Assembly (NCBI GenBank): GCA_022710975.1
Contig: JAKLGA010000025.1
Span: forward strand, 1 to 63,089
Length of the DNA stretch: 63,089 nucleotides
Direction: 5' to 3'
DNA from: Myxococcota bacterium
GTDB taxonomy: Bacteria > Myxococcota > B64-G9
The notes under the pieces were generated by a model. That model made no database searches and was not told the origin of the DNA. It saw only the letters and a list, made by a program, of their open reading frames with translations. Every line of letters begins with the position of its first letter. Position 1 is the stretch's first letter. The position numbers and the translations under genes are program-made. This document shows positions 9,642-18,225 of the stretch, one piece after another.

Positions 9642-11279
9642 ATGCTGTCGATGCTCGCCTTCGCCTGGCTGCTGCTGTCACCCCCCGCGCCCGCGGTGCT
9701 CGACCGCGTGGCCGCCTCGGTGGACGGCGAGGCGGTGCTCCTGTCCGAGCTCCTGTCGCGGGCGGGTCCCGCCCGCCTCGCAGCCGGCACGGCCGCGCCG
9801 GAGCCCGGCGCGCCGCTTTCGCCCGCCGAGCGAGGCCTGCTCGGCCAGGTGCTGGACGGGCTGATCCGGGAGCGGCTGGTGGCGGCCGAGGCGGGCCGGC
9901 TGGGGATGGCCGTCTCGCCCGAGGAGGTGGAGGTCGCCCTTGGCGCGGTGGCCGCGCAGAACGGGCTGGAGCGGAGCGCCCTGCTGGCGGAGCTGCCTGG
10001 TCTGGGATTCTCGGAGGCGAGCTACCGGGTTCAGCTCGGCCACCAGCTCCTGCGCGCCAGGCTGCTCCAGGTGCGGATGTCGAACCGGGCCAGGCCGCCC
10101 GGCGGGCCCGAGGCCTGGCAGGCGCAAGCCGTGCTGGAGGACGAGGCCCTGGACCGGGAGCTGGAGCAGACGGCCGCGATCGAGCGCCTGCTCGAGCTCC
10201 CGGCGCCCGCGCGCCCGGCACAGGATCCACCGCCGGAGGCCGCGCGGGCCCCGGGCTGCCCGGGTCAGCCGGGCCTGCCCGAGGCGCGCGCTCCGCTGGT
10301 GCGGGCGCCAGCTCCCTGGCCCGCGGCGCGCCTGGCGCGCGTCACGGTCGTCTCGTCCGATCCCTGGCGCGCCGCCCTGGGACGCCTCCTGGTCTCCACG
10401 CATCCCGGCGAACCCCTGGACACGGGGCGGGTGGCTGCGGATCTCCGCCGGCTGTGGGCCGAGGGCGACGCGGCCGAGCTCTGGGCCGAGGCCCGCACCG
10501 GGGCCGAGGGGCTCGAGCTGGTCTACGTCCAGCGCCCGCGCGCCGTGCTCGGTTCGCTCACGCTGAGCGCCCCGGCCGGGCTGGGCCGCTCCGAGGCGGG
10601 AGAGCTCCTCGAGCTCACGCCCCAGGCGCCGCTCGACCCGCGCGCGTTGCGGCGGGCCGAGCGAGAGCTCGGCGAGCGCCTGCGGCGCCGCGGCTACCTC
10701 GAGGCCCGCCTGGCGTGGCACCACCGGATGCAGCCCTCGGGCCTGGCGCTGCCCGCCCCGGTGGAGCTGTGCCTGCAGGTCCAGCCCGGGCCCCGCTACC
10801 ACATCGGCCCGCTGCGCTTCACGGGCAACCGGCGGCTGTCGGAGCAGCAGCTGCGGGCCTGCATCGGCCCGGAGCCGCTCGAGCGCGCCTGGGCCGAGCC
10901 GGACCTGGCCGCCATGCTGCTGCAGGCCTGCTATTACGACCGCGGTATGATCCAGGCCCGCGTCGAGGCGCCCGCCCCCAGCGCCTTCCGCACCGGCCGC
11001 GTGGTCGCGCTGAGCGTGCGCATCGAGGAGGGCGAGATCTACTCCCTGGGCGGGCTGCGGGTGCAGGGCGCCCTGGCGGCGCCCGAGGCGGACTACCTCG
11101 CCGCCCTGGGACTGGCGAGCGGCGCGTGCTTCTCGCGGGCCGAGGTGCAGGCAGGGCTGACGCGCGTGGCCGAGCTGCACCGCAAGCTCGGCCGGGCGGA
11201 GCTGCGGGCCGAGCCGCGCACCGAGATCGACGCAGAGGTGCGCCTGGTCAACCTGACCCTCGAGATCCTGCCTCCCTAG
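9642..11279 (+). CDS. SurA-like chaperone domain fused to POTRA repeats
   Basis: The 545-residue protein starts at the ATG after GAGAGG; the longer frame upstream is antisense to the DUF362 gene. A short hydrophobic leader is followed by a SurA/PpiD-like N-terminal domain (about 22-150): the opening V-A-A-S-V-D-G-E-A-V-L-L-S-E-L is the hallmark, then helices ending in Q-L-G-H-Q-L-L-R-A-R. After an Ala/Pro-rich linker, residues about 225-545 hold several POTRA-type units, including G-N-R-R-L-S-E-Q-Q-L and repeated R-G-Y-L-E-A-R or D-R-G-M-I-Q-A-R turns as in BamA/TamA. There is no parvulin domain and no C-terminal beta-barrel. A periplasmic outer-membrane-protein assembly factor is inferred. 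Confidence 0.75.
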   Translation: MLSMLAFAWLLLSPPAPAVLDRVAASVDGEAVLLSELLSRAGPARLAAGTAAPEPGAPLSPAERGLLGQVLDGLIRERLVAAEAGRLGMAVSPEEVEVALGAVAAQNGLERSALLAELPGLGFSEASYRVQLGHQLLRARLLQVRMSNRARPPGGPEAWQAQAVLEDEALDRELEQTAAIERLLELPAPARPAQDPPPEAARAPGCPGQPGLPEARAPLVRAPAPWPAARLARVTVVSSDPWRAALGRLLVSTHPGEPLDTGRVAADLRRLWAEGDAAELWAEARTGAEGLELVYVQRPRAVLGSLTLSAPAGLGRSEAGELLELTPQAPLDPRALRRAERELGERLRRRGYLEARLAWHHRMQPSGLALPAPVELCLQVQPGPRYHIGPLRFTGNRRLSEQQLRACIGPEPLERAWAEPDLAAMLLQACYYDRGMIQARVEAPAPSAFRTGRVVALSVRIEEGEIYSLGGLRVQGALAAPEADYLAALGLASGACFSRAEVQAGLTRVAELHRKLGRAELRAEPRTEIDAEVRLVNLTLEILPP

Positions 11280-11370
11280 GCCGCCCGTGCACTTGCCCCT
11301 CGACAGGCACGTCCAGGCACGTTAGATCCAGGGCACACGGGCCCGCGCCCGCGCCAGGAGGAGCCAGAGG

Positions 11371-13512
11371 ATGAAGTCAACCAGCCTGCTCGCCGCGGCC
11401 TTGCTCGCCGCCCAGCTCGGCGGGTGCGCCCACGCGCCCGCCTCCCAGGAGGTCGCCATGCCGGCCAGCCTCGACCCGAGCAACCCCTTCGCCTCCGCCT
11501 GGGACACTCCCTTCGGGGTGCCGCCGTTCGAGCGCATCCGCGAGGAGCACTACCTGCCGGCCTTCGAGGCGGGCATGGCGCTCCAGCGGCAGGAGCTCCG
11601 CGCCATCGCGGACGATCCGGCCCCGCCCACGTTCGAGAACACGCTGGCGGCCTTCGACCGCAGCGGCGCCCTGCTCCAGCGCGTCTCCCTGGTCTTCTCC
11701 AGCCTGAACGGCGCGCACACCAGCGACCGGCTGGATCAGATCGCCCAGCAGGTGGCGCCGCAGCTCTCCGCGCACGAGGACGCCATCCTGCAGGACGAGA
11801 AGCTCTTCGCCCGCATCCGGGCGCTCCACCTGCAGCGGGACACGCTGCCGCTCGACCCCGAGCAGCGCACGCTGCTCGGGGAGGTCTACCTGGACTTCAT
11901 GCAGGGCGGCGCCGAGCTGGACGGTCCGAAGAAGGCGGAGCTCCGCCGGCTGAACGAGCAGCTCGCCACCCTCATGGTGCAGTTCGGGCAGAACCTGCGC
12001 AAGGACTCGAACGCCTTCGAGCTGTGGCTCGGCTCCGAGGCCGAGCTGGCCGGGCTGCCCGACAGCGTGCGCGCGGCCGCCGCCAAGGCCGCGGCCGAGC
12101 GAGGCCGGCCGGGTCAGTGGCTGTTCGGTCTGCAGAAGCCCAGCCTGCTCCCCTTCCTGCAGTTCTCCAGCGTGCGGCCCTTGCGGGAGAAGCTGTTCCG
12201 CGCCTACACCGAGCGCGGGGCCCACCCGGGCGAGCTGGACAACCGCCCGCTGACCAAGGCGATCACCGCGCTGCGCATCCTGAAGGCCCGCCTGCTGGGC
12301 CGTCCGACCTTCGCCGCCCTGCAGCTCGAGCGGCGCATGGCCAAGACGCCCGAGGCGGTGCGCGAGCTGCTCGGGCGCCTGTGGCAGGCCACGCTGCCGG
12401 TGGCCAAGCGCGAGGCCGCGGCCCTCCAGGCGCTCGTCGACGTGGAGGGGGGCGGCTTCAAGCTGCAGCCCTGGGACTGGTGGTACTACGCCGAGAAGCT
12501 GCGGAAGGCGAAGTACGACCTGGACGAGAACGAGCTGCGGCCCTACTTCCAGCTCGAGAACGTGCTGCAGGGCGCCTTCCTGGTGGCCGGCCGGCTGTAC
12601 GGGCTCAAGTTCCTGCCCCGGACCGATCTGCCGCTCTACCACCCGGAGGTGCGCGCCTTCGAGGTGCAGGAGGCGGACGGGCGGCACCTGGGGGTCCTGT
12701 TCGTGGACTACTTCCCCCGGGAGAGCAAGCGCGCCGGCGCCTGGTGCGGCAACCTCCGCGACCAGACCTACCGGGGCGGCCAGCGGATCGCGCCCCTGGT
12801 GACCAACGTGGGCAACTTCACCCGGCCGACCGCCGAGCAGCCCTCGCTGCTGTCCTTCGACGAGGTCAGCACCCTGTTCCACGAGTTCGGCCACGCGCTG
12901 CAGGGCCTGCTGAACGACACCGCCTACACCGCCAGCTCCCAGAACATCAAGGTGGACTTCGTCGAGCTGCCCTCCCAGATCATGGAGAAGTGGGCCTCCG
13001 AGCCCGAGGTGCTGAAGCTCTACGCCCGGCACCACCAGACCGGTGAGCCCATCCCGGACGCCCTGGTGGCCAAGATCCACGCCAGCCGCTTCTTCAACCA
13101 GGGCTTCGAGACCCTCGAGTACCTGGCCGCCAGCGTGCTGGACCTCGACTGGCAGACCCTGGAGACGACCGAGGGCCTGGAACCCACTGCCTTCGAGGCC
13201 GGGTCGCTCGGCAGGCTGGGGCTGATCCCCGAGATCGTCAGCCGCTACCAGAGCCCCAACTTCCAGCACATCTTCAGCAGCGACTTCTACGCGGCGGGCT
13301 ACTACAGCTACATCTGGTCGGCCGTGCTGGACGCCGACGCCTTCGAGGCCTTCCGCGAGCGCGGGCTGTTCGACCCGGCCACCGCCCGAGCCTTCCGCGA
13401 GCTGCTCGCCAGGGGAGGCAGCGAGGATCCCGACGTCCTCTACCAGCGCTTCCGGGGCGCCCCACCCAGGCTCGAGCCCCTGCTCGAGCGGCGGGGTCTG
13501 CGGCCCGAGTGA
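11371..13512 (+). CDS. M3 family zinc oligopeptidase lipoprotein (Dcp/OpdA-like)
   Basis: The start ATG follows an AGGAGG site, and residues 1-19 are a lipoprotein signal ending Q-L-G-G-C. The 713-residue length and overall sequence fit the thimet oligopeptidase/dipeptidyl carboxypeptidase (M3A) family. The zinc site H504-E-F-G-H508 is intact, and the third ligand lies in F-V-E532-L-P-S-Q, both typical of the family. The C-terminal Y-Y-S-Y-I-W-S segment is the usual substrate-binding Tyr region. The enzyme should trim short peptides in the periplasm or at the cell surface; in a predatory or scavenging lifestyle that would serve nutrition (inference). The Cys-repeat lipoprotein gene follows after 35 bases and may share its transcript. 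Confidence 0.92.
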   Translation: MKSTSLLAAALLAAQLGGCAHAPASQEVAMPASLDPSNPFASAWDTPFGVPPFERIREEHYLPAFEAGMALQRQELRAIADDPAPPTFENTLAAFDRSGALLQRVSLVFSSLNGAHTSDRLDQIAQQVAPQLSAHEDAILQDEKLFARIRALHLQRDTLPLDPEQRTLLGEVYLDFMQGGAELDGPKKAELRRLNEQLATLMVQFGQNLRKDSNAFELWLGSEAELAGLPDSVRAAAAKAAAERGRPGQWLFGLQKPSLLPFLQFSSVRPLREKLFRAYTERGAHPGELDNRPLTKAITALRILKARLLGRPTFAALQLERRMAKTPEAVRELLGRLWQATLPVAKREAAALQALVDVEGGGFKLQPWDWWYYAEKLRKAKYDLDENELRPYFQLENVLQGAFLVAGRLYGLKFLPRTDLPLYHPEVRAFEVQEADGRHLGVLFVDYFPRESKRAGAWCGNLRDQTYRGGQRIAPLVTNVGNFTRPTAEQPSLLSFDEVSTLFHEFGHALQGLLNDTAYTASSQNIKVDFVELPSQIMEKWASEPEVLKLYARHHQTGEPIPDALVAKIHASRFFNQGFETLEYLAASVLDLDWQTLETTEGLEPTAFEAGSLGRLGLIPEIVSRYQSPNFQHIFSSDFYAAGYYSYIWSAVLDADAFEAFRERGLFDPATARAFRELLARGGSEDPDVLYQRFRGAPPRLEPLLERRGLRPE

Positions 13513-13547
13513 GCGTGGTGGCACCCGTCCGGGTCCGGGAGGAGCGC

Positions 13548-15374
13548 ATGCGTCACCGCGAGCAGTGGTCTGGCCTGGCGGGCCTCGGGCTCCTGGCCGC
13601 CGGGCTGCTCACCTGCCAGTCCGGAGGGGTGGCGCCCGAGTGCCCTGTGGGGGTGCTGGTCGAGGGCATCTGCTGGCCGCTCGACTGCACGGGCCGGGAC
13701 TGCCCCGACGGCTTCTTCTGCCTCGAGGACGAGTGCGTCGAGGAGGCCTGCCTCGAGCTCACCTGCCCGCCGGAGCAGGCCTGCGCCGGGGGCGGCTGCT
13801 TCCCGAGGGACTGCGCCTGGCGCACCTGCCCGGGCGTGGCCGAGGTGTGCGTCGACGACGAGTGCGCCCCCGCCTCCTGCGTCGCGGTGGACTGCCCGGA
13901 GGGCCAGGCCTGCGCCGCCGGCCGCTGCTACCCCGAGGAGTGCGACACCCGGGCCTGCCCGGGCTACGGCGAGGTGTGCATCGACGAGGAGTGCCTGGAC
14001 CGCTCGTGCGTCGGGGTGCGCTGCCCCGCGGACCAGGTGTGCGCGGGCGGACACTGCTACCCGTCCGACTGCGGCGCGCTCGGCTGCTTCGGCGCGCGCG
14101 AGGCCTGCGTGGAGGGCGCCTGCGCGGTGCTGCCCTGCGCCGGGGTGGCCTGCGCGGGCGGCCGGGTGTGCGGCAACGGGTTCTGCTACGATCCGGACTG
14201 CCCGGCGGAGGACTGCGCCGCGCTCGCCGAGGCCTGCGTCGAGGGGCGCTGCCTGCCGGCCGCCTGCGCCGGGGTGGCGTGCCCGGCGGACCAGCGCTGC
14301 GCGCGCGGCGAGTGCTTCCCCGACTCCTGCGGCGCGACCGCCTGCGCGGATGACGAGGTGTGCTACCAGGCGGCCTGCCTCGACTGGAACTGCGTGGGGG
14401 TGGCCTGCCCCGCCGGGGAAACCTGCCTGGACGGGACCTGCGGCCCGATCCGCTGCGGCTCCGACGCCGAGTGCGACGACGGGAACCCGTGCACGGCGGA
14501 CACCTGCCGGCCCGACCAGGGCTGCGCCTACACGCCCCAGGACCAGCCCTGCAACGATGGGGACGGCTGCACCATGGGCGATCGCTGCCAGGCCGGGAGC
14601 TGCGCGGGCGAGCCGCTGGACACCGACGGCGACGGGTACGTGGCCGCGGGCTGCGGCGGAGGCGACTGCGACGACGCCCGGCCGGCGGTCCACCCGGGGG
14701 CGCCCGAGGGCGGGCTCGGCGACCCGAGCTGCTCGAACGGCCTGGACGACGACTGCGATGGGTCGACCGACCTGGCCGAGGCCTCCTGCGGCGAGTGCGC
14801 AGCGGACGCGGACTGCGCCGACGGCGACGCCTGCAACGGCGTGGAGACCTGCGTGGGCGCGCTGTGCCAGGGCGGCCAGCCGCCCGTGTGCGACGACGGC
14901 AACCCCTGCACCCAGGACGGCTGCGACCCGGCCACGGGCTGCACCCACACCAACAACTCCGCGGCCTGCGCCGACGAGGGCAACGCCTGCACCAGCGACG
15001 TGTGCAGCGGCGGCGTCTGCCGCCACAGCTACATCGGCGATCACCAGGGCTGCGGCGGGATCTCGTCCCTGCGCTGCTGCGGCGGTGGCTGCGTGGACAT
15101 CCGCTACGACACGAACCACTGCGGGGGGTGCTACGCCGCCTGCGCCGCCGGCCAGGGCTGCGAGGACGTGGCCGCCACGACCACCTGCAGCCCCCACCCC
15201 TCCGGGCTGACCGGCCGCTGCCAGTGCGCCTCGAACCTCCAGTGCCCGGACGGCCAGATCTGCCGCATGGGCCAGCCCAGCGTGAACAACCGCTGCGCGC
15301 CGGAGAACGCGGCCGACTGCCCCGACCGCGCCTTCGTGGATGTGGTGTCCTGCCCGAACTACTGCAGCTACTGA
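13548..15374 (+). CDS. Cys-rich repeat lipoprotein with MopE-type motif
   Basis: The chosen ATG is preceded by GGGAGGAG and gives 608 residues with a signal ending G-L-L-T-C23. The first half is an array of about ten Cys-rich units of roughly 35 residues, each with the pattern C-x-G-V-x-C-P-x-x-x-x-C-x-x-G-x-C-Y/F-P. They form a disulfide-stabilised stalk-like series. Around 345-415 is a D-x-D-x-D-G plus D-C-D-D and N-G-L-D-D-D-C-D-G element of the MopE metal-binding type. The C-terminal part has more C-x-x-G-x-C loops (about 430-608). Such proteins are typical surface or secreted proteins of myxobacteria; the partner is unknown. Its stop lies 16 bases from the convergent kinase gene's stop. 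Confidence 0.85.
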   Translation: MRHREQWSGLAGLGLLAAGLLTCQSGGVAPECPVGVLVEGICWPLDCTGRDCPDGFFCLEDECVEEACLELTCPPEQACAGGGCFPRDCAWRTCPGVAEVCVDDECAPASCVAVDCPEGQACAAGRCYPEECDTRACPGYGEVCIDEECLDRSCVGVRCPADQVCAGGHCYPSDCGALGCFGAREACVEGACAVLPCAGVACAGGRVCGNGFCYDPDCPAEDCAALAEACVEGRCLPAACAGVACPADQRCARGECFPDSCGATACADDEVCYQAACLDWNCVGVACPAGETCLDGTCGPIRCGSDAECDDGNPCTADTCRPDQGCAYTPQDQPCNDGDGCTMGDRCQAGSCAGEPLDTDGDGYVAAGCGGGDCDDARPAVHPGAPEGGLGDPSCSNGLDDDCDGSTDLAEASCGECAADADCADGDACNGVETCVGALCQGGQPPVCDDGNPCTQDGCDPATGCTHTNNSAACADEGNACTSDVCSGGVCRHSYIGDHQGCGGISSLRCCGGGCVDIRYDTNHCGGCYAACAAGQGCEDVAATTTCSPHPSGLTGRCQCASNLQCPDGQICRMGQPSVNNRCAPENAADCPDRAFVDVVSCPNYCSY

Positions 15375-15390
15375 CGGAAGGGCGGCGGGC

Positions 15391-17466
15391 TCAAAGCTGC
15401 TCCACGACGGTGCTGGTCCTGCCCGCCCGGATCACCACCGGCACGCTCTTCTTGGCCTTGGTGTTCGGGTTGACGAGCAGCAGGTTGTAGCGCCCGGCCG
15501 GCAGGCGGACGCGCAGCAGCGGCGTGGTGCCGAGCTTGGTGCGCCCCAGGAACACCTCGCTCCAGGGGTTGGAGTTCACCTTGAGGTAACCCATCGGCTG
15601 GGCCGCCGCGCCCGGCAGAGCCCGCGGCGCGAACTCCAGCAGCTCGCCTTCCCCGGAGATCAGGGTGACGCTGCGCTCCTCCGGCGCGTGGCCAGGGCAG
15701 CTCACCTTGAACTTGTGGGGCAGGTCCGGCTCGAGGTCGATGGCCTCCATCGGCGTGGTCCCGGCCAGCCTCCGCCCGTCCAGGACGACCCGGCAGCCGG
15801 GCGGCATGGTCTCCACGGCCACCCGCGCGGGGGGCCGGATCATCAACCCGGCGTCGGGATCCGGCGCGGCCAGGCCGGCGTCGGGAGCCGCCGCGGCCAG
15901 CCCGGCGTCCGGCGCCGCCTCGGCCAGGCCGGCGTCCGGCGCCGCCGCGGCCAGCCCGGCGTCGGGAGCCGCCGCGGCCAGCCCGGCGTCCGGCGCCACC
16001 ATGGGCTCGGGCTCGATCGGCGACGGCGCTGACGGGTCGCCAGGCAGCACCAGGGCGAGCACCACCACCAGCGCCAGGATCAGGCCTCCCAGGATCGCCG
16101 CCACCACAGGGAAGCGACTCCTCACGGGCTCCCTGGCAGCCTGCACCGGCCTGGACACCACCGCCGGCATCCTCAGGGTTCCACCCGCGGGCAGCGCCTC
16201 GAGCCCGGGTCTGGCGCCCACCGCGGTGTCGGGCACCTCGTCGACCGGGTCCTCCGCCCCCGCAGCGGCCGGCCCCGGGGAGGCGCCAGGGCGGGTGCCC
16301 AGCTGGGTGTCGGCGGCCTCCTCGTCGTCCTCGGCGGGTCCCTGGTCGATGGCCTCCGCGGGCACCTCCGCGGCGTCGGGCGCCTCGAGCGCCGCGCGCT
16401 CGTGCGACCCGGAGGGCATCGACTCCCCGGTGTCCTGCTTGAGCTCGTCCGCCACGATCTGGCGGCCGTCGGAGGCCAGGGCCTGCTCGACGATCGATCT
16501 CCGGCGGGCGGCGCGCTCGGCGAACACCTCCGCCATGAAGTCGGACACCTCGCGCGGGCCGGAGCGCAGCCCGGCCGCGCGCATGGCCTCCCGCAGGGCC
16601 TCGCCCATCTCCCCCGCCGTGGCGAACCGATCCGCGGGCTCCTTCTGCAACGCCCGCAGGGCCACCTTGTCCAGGGCCGAGGGCACCTCGGGCCGCACGG
16701 AGCGCACCGGGGTGATCGGCCCGTACACGATGGCGTGCAGCGTGGCCACGTCGTGCTCGCGCTTGTACAGGCGGTGGCGGGCGAGCAGCTCCCACAGCAC
16801 GATGCCCAGCGAGAACACGTCCGCGCGGGAGTCCATGGTGCCCGCGATGCACTGCTCCGGGGACATGTAGGCGACCTTGCCCTTGAGCGTCCCGACCTTG
16901 GTGGTGCTGGACGAGCCGGCGGCCTTGGCGATGCCGAAGTCGACCAGTTTCACCGCCCCGTCGTACTGCACGATGATGTTCTGCGGGCTCACGTCGCGGT
17001 GGATCAGCCCCAGAGGCTTGCCCTGCTCGTCGCACAGGTGGTGGGCGTAGTCCAGCCCGTCGCACACCTGGGCCAGGATGCCGGCCGCCAGCTCCACGGG
17101 CAGGTGGCGCTTCAGCGCGGCGCAGCGCTGGACCAGGTAGGCCAGGTTCTCGCCGTCCAGGTACTCCATGGCGATGTAGAAGTCATCGCCGTCCCGGCCG
17201 AGGTCGTAGATCTGCACGATGTTGCCGTGGGTCAGGCGGGCGGCCAGGCGCGCCTCGTGGATGAACATCTCGACGAAGCGGGGCTCCTTGGCCAGGTGGG
17301 GCCGGATGCGCTTCACCACCGCCAGGCGCTCGAAGCCCCGCAGGCCGGTCAGGCGGGCCAGGTAGATCTCGGCCATGCCACCCATGGCCAGCAGCGCCAG
17401 GAGCTCGTACCGGCCCATGGTCTTCTTGGGCAGGCTCGCGGTGGTCGGCTGTTCGCTGTCCGTCAT
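15391..17466 (-). CDS. Membrane Ser/Thr protein kinase with two C-terminal PEGA domains
   Basis: Start at the ATG 17466 gives 691 residues. The Hanks-type kinase domain (about 18-290) has a V-V-K-R-I lysine, the catalytic loop H-R-D-V-S-P-Q-N (about 154-161) characteristic of myxobacterial kinases, a D-F-G-I-A-K activation segment and A-Y-M-S-P-E-Q. An acidic linker leads to one transmembrane helix (about 451-475), so the kinase is cytoplasmic and the C-terminus extracytoplasmic. Outside are tandem P-D-A-G-L-A repeats (about 488-538) followed by two PEGA domains (about 540-691). PEGA domains may bind envelope ligands, making this a candidate envelope sensor. The kinase motifs are intact, so it should be active. 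Confidence 0.93.
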   Translation of the reverse strand: MTDSEQPTTASLPKKTMGRYELLALLAMGGMAEIYLARLTGLRGFERLAVVKRIRPHLAKEPRFVEMFIHEARLAARLTHGNIVQIYDLGRDGDDFYIAMEYLDGENLAYLVQRCAALKRHLPVELAAGILAQVCDGLDYAHHLCDEQGKPLGLIHRDVSPQNIIVQYDGAVKLVDFGIAKAAGSSSTTKVGTLKGKVAYMSPEQCIAGTMDSRADVFSLGIVLWELLARHRLYKREHDVATLHAIVYGPITPVRSVRPEVPSALDKVALRALQKEPADRFATAGEMGEALREAMRAAGLRSGPREVSDFMAEVFAERAARRRSIVEQALASDGRQIVADELKQDTGESMPSGSHERAALEAPDAAEVPAEAIDQGPAEDDEEAADTQLGTRPGASPGPAAAGAEDPVDEVPDTAVGARPGLEALPAGGTLRMPAVVSRPVQAAREPVRSRFPVVAAILGGLILALVVVLALVLPGDPSAPSPIEPEPMVAPDAGLAAAAPDAGLAAAAPDAGLAEAAPDAGLAAAAPDAGLAAPDPDAGLMIRPPARVAVETMPPGCRVVLDGRRLAGTTPMEAIDLEPDLPHKFKVSCPGHAPEERSVTLISGEGELLEFAPRALPGAAAQPMGYLKVNSNPWSEVFLGRTKLGTTPLLRVRLPAGRYNLLLVNPNTKAKKSVPVVIRAGRTSTVVEQL
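15851..16000 (-). repeat. 27-nt tandem repeat inside the kinase gene
   Basis: Five full copies and one partial copy of a 27-base unit lie head to tail, encoding on the minus strand the nine-residue unit P-D-A-G-L-A-A-A-A with minor variants. Copies differ at a few positions (GGATCC or GGAGCC versus GGCGCC). The array is the flexible extracytoplasmic spacer between the transmembrane helix and the PEGA domains. Slippage here would change spacer length without a frameshift. Confidence 0.85.
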
Positions 17467-17561
17467 CCGCGGCGAGTGTACCACGGCCCCCCGTGTGGTT
17501 CCCAGAAAGTGTCCAGCGATACCCGCCCGTTACGGCCAGCGGCGGGGCGGCGGGGCCGTCC

Positions 17562-18161
17562 TCAGGCGATCATGTCCACCGTGGGGCGGCCGCCCTCGAC
17601 GGTCACCCGGCCGACGAGCTGCCCGTCCGAGAGCACCCACACCTCGGGTGACAGCCTGTCGTCCGAGTCCTCGGCGAGCTTGCCGTGGGTCCAGCGGGTC
17701 ACCTCGAGCAGCTCCCCGCTGAGCGCCCTCTCGAGCGGCGCGGCGAACAGGAACGGCCGGCCCGGGATGCCCACCGCCAGGAACTCGGCCTTGAACACCT
17801 CGGCCTGCAGGTAGCGCATGAAGGCCCCGTGCAGGACGCGCTCGACGGCGAAGGGATCCTGCGGGCCGCTGGCCACCTCGAGGGTGCCGCCGCCCGGCAG
17901 GTTGATGGTGGTCAGCGAGCACACCGGCTGGTTGCGCGAGAGGTTGCGCAGCGCCTCCTCGATCACCTGCTCCGCGGTCTGGCCGAGCTTCTGCAGGCGG
18001 GCCGGGCCGACGAAGGGGCGCAGGTCGGAGCCGGGGTAGTTGAAGGCCACCAGCGGTTGCCCGGGCAGCTTCAGCCCGGGCAGCAGGGGCCGCACCACGT
18101 TGGCCTTGGCGCCGGGCCAGCCGGCCGGCTTGAGCACCGGGAACACGGGGCCGAAGTCCAT
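17562..18161 (-). CDS. Conserved-looking soluble protein of unknown function
   Basis: The ATG at 18161 is preceded by AGGAGG at a six-base spacing, giving 199 residues and excluding the longer start ten codons upstream. There is no signal peptide or membrane segment. The protein begins with a Pro/Gly-rich part (F-P-V-L-K-P-A-G-W-P) and then has mixed alpha/beta character. I do not recognise a family or catalytic motif. It sits between the kinase and the VIT/vWA gene, all on the minus strand, with 64 bases to the vWA gene and 95 to the kinase. Confidence 0.75.
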   Translation of the reverse strand: MDFGPVFPVLKPAGWPGAKANVVRPLLPGLKLPGQPLVAFNYPGSDLRPFVGPARLQKLGQTAEQVIEEALRNLSRNQPVCSLTTINLPGGGTLEVASGPQDPFAVERVLHGAFMRYLQAEVFKAEFLAVGIPGRPFLFAAPLERALSGELLEVTRWTHGKLAEDSDDRLSPEVWVLSDGQLVGRVTVEGGRPTVDMIA

Positions 18162-18225
18162 GGCCTTCCTCCTGGCAGGGGTTCGGGTCATGGTACCACG
18201 GCGGGCGCCGCGGGTGGGTCGGAGC

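Noticed and set aside
15851-16000. CRISPR-like repeat array
   Set aside because: The repeats are contiguous without spacers and in frame inside a gene.
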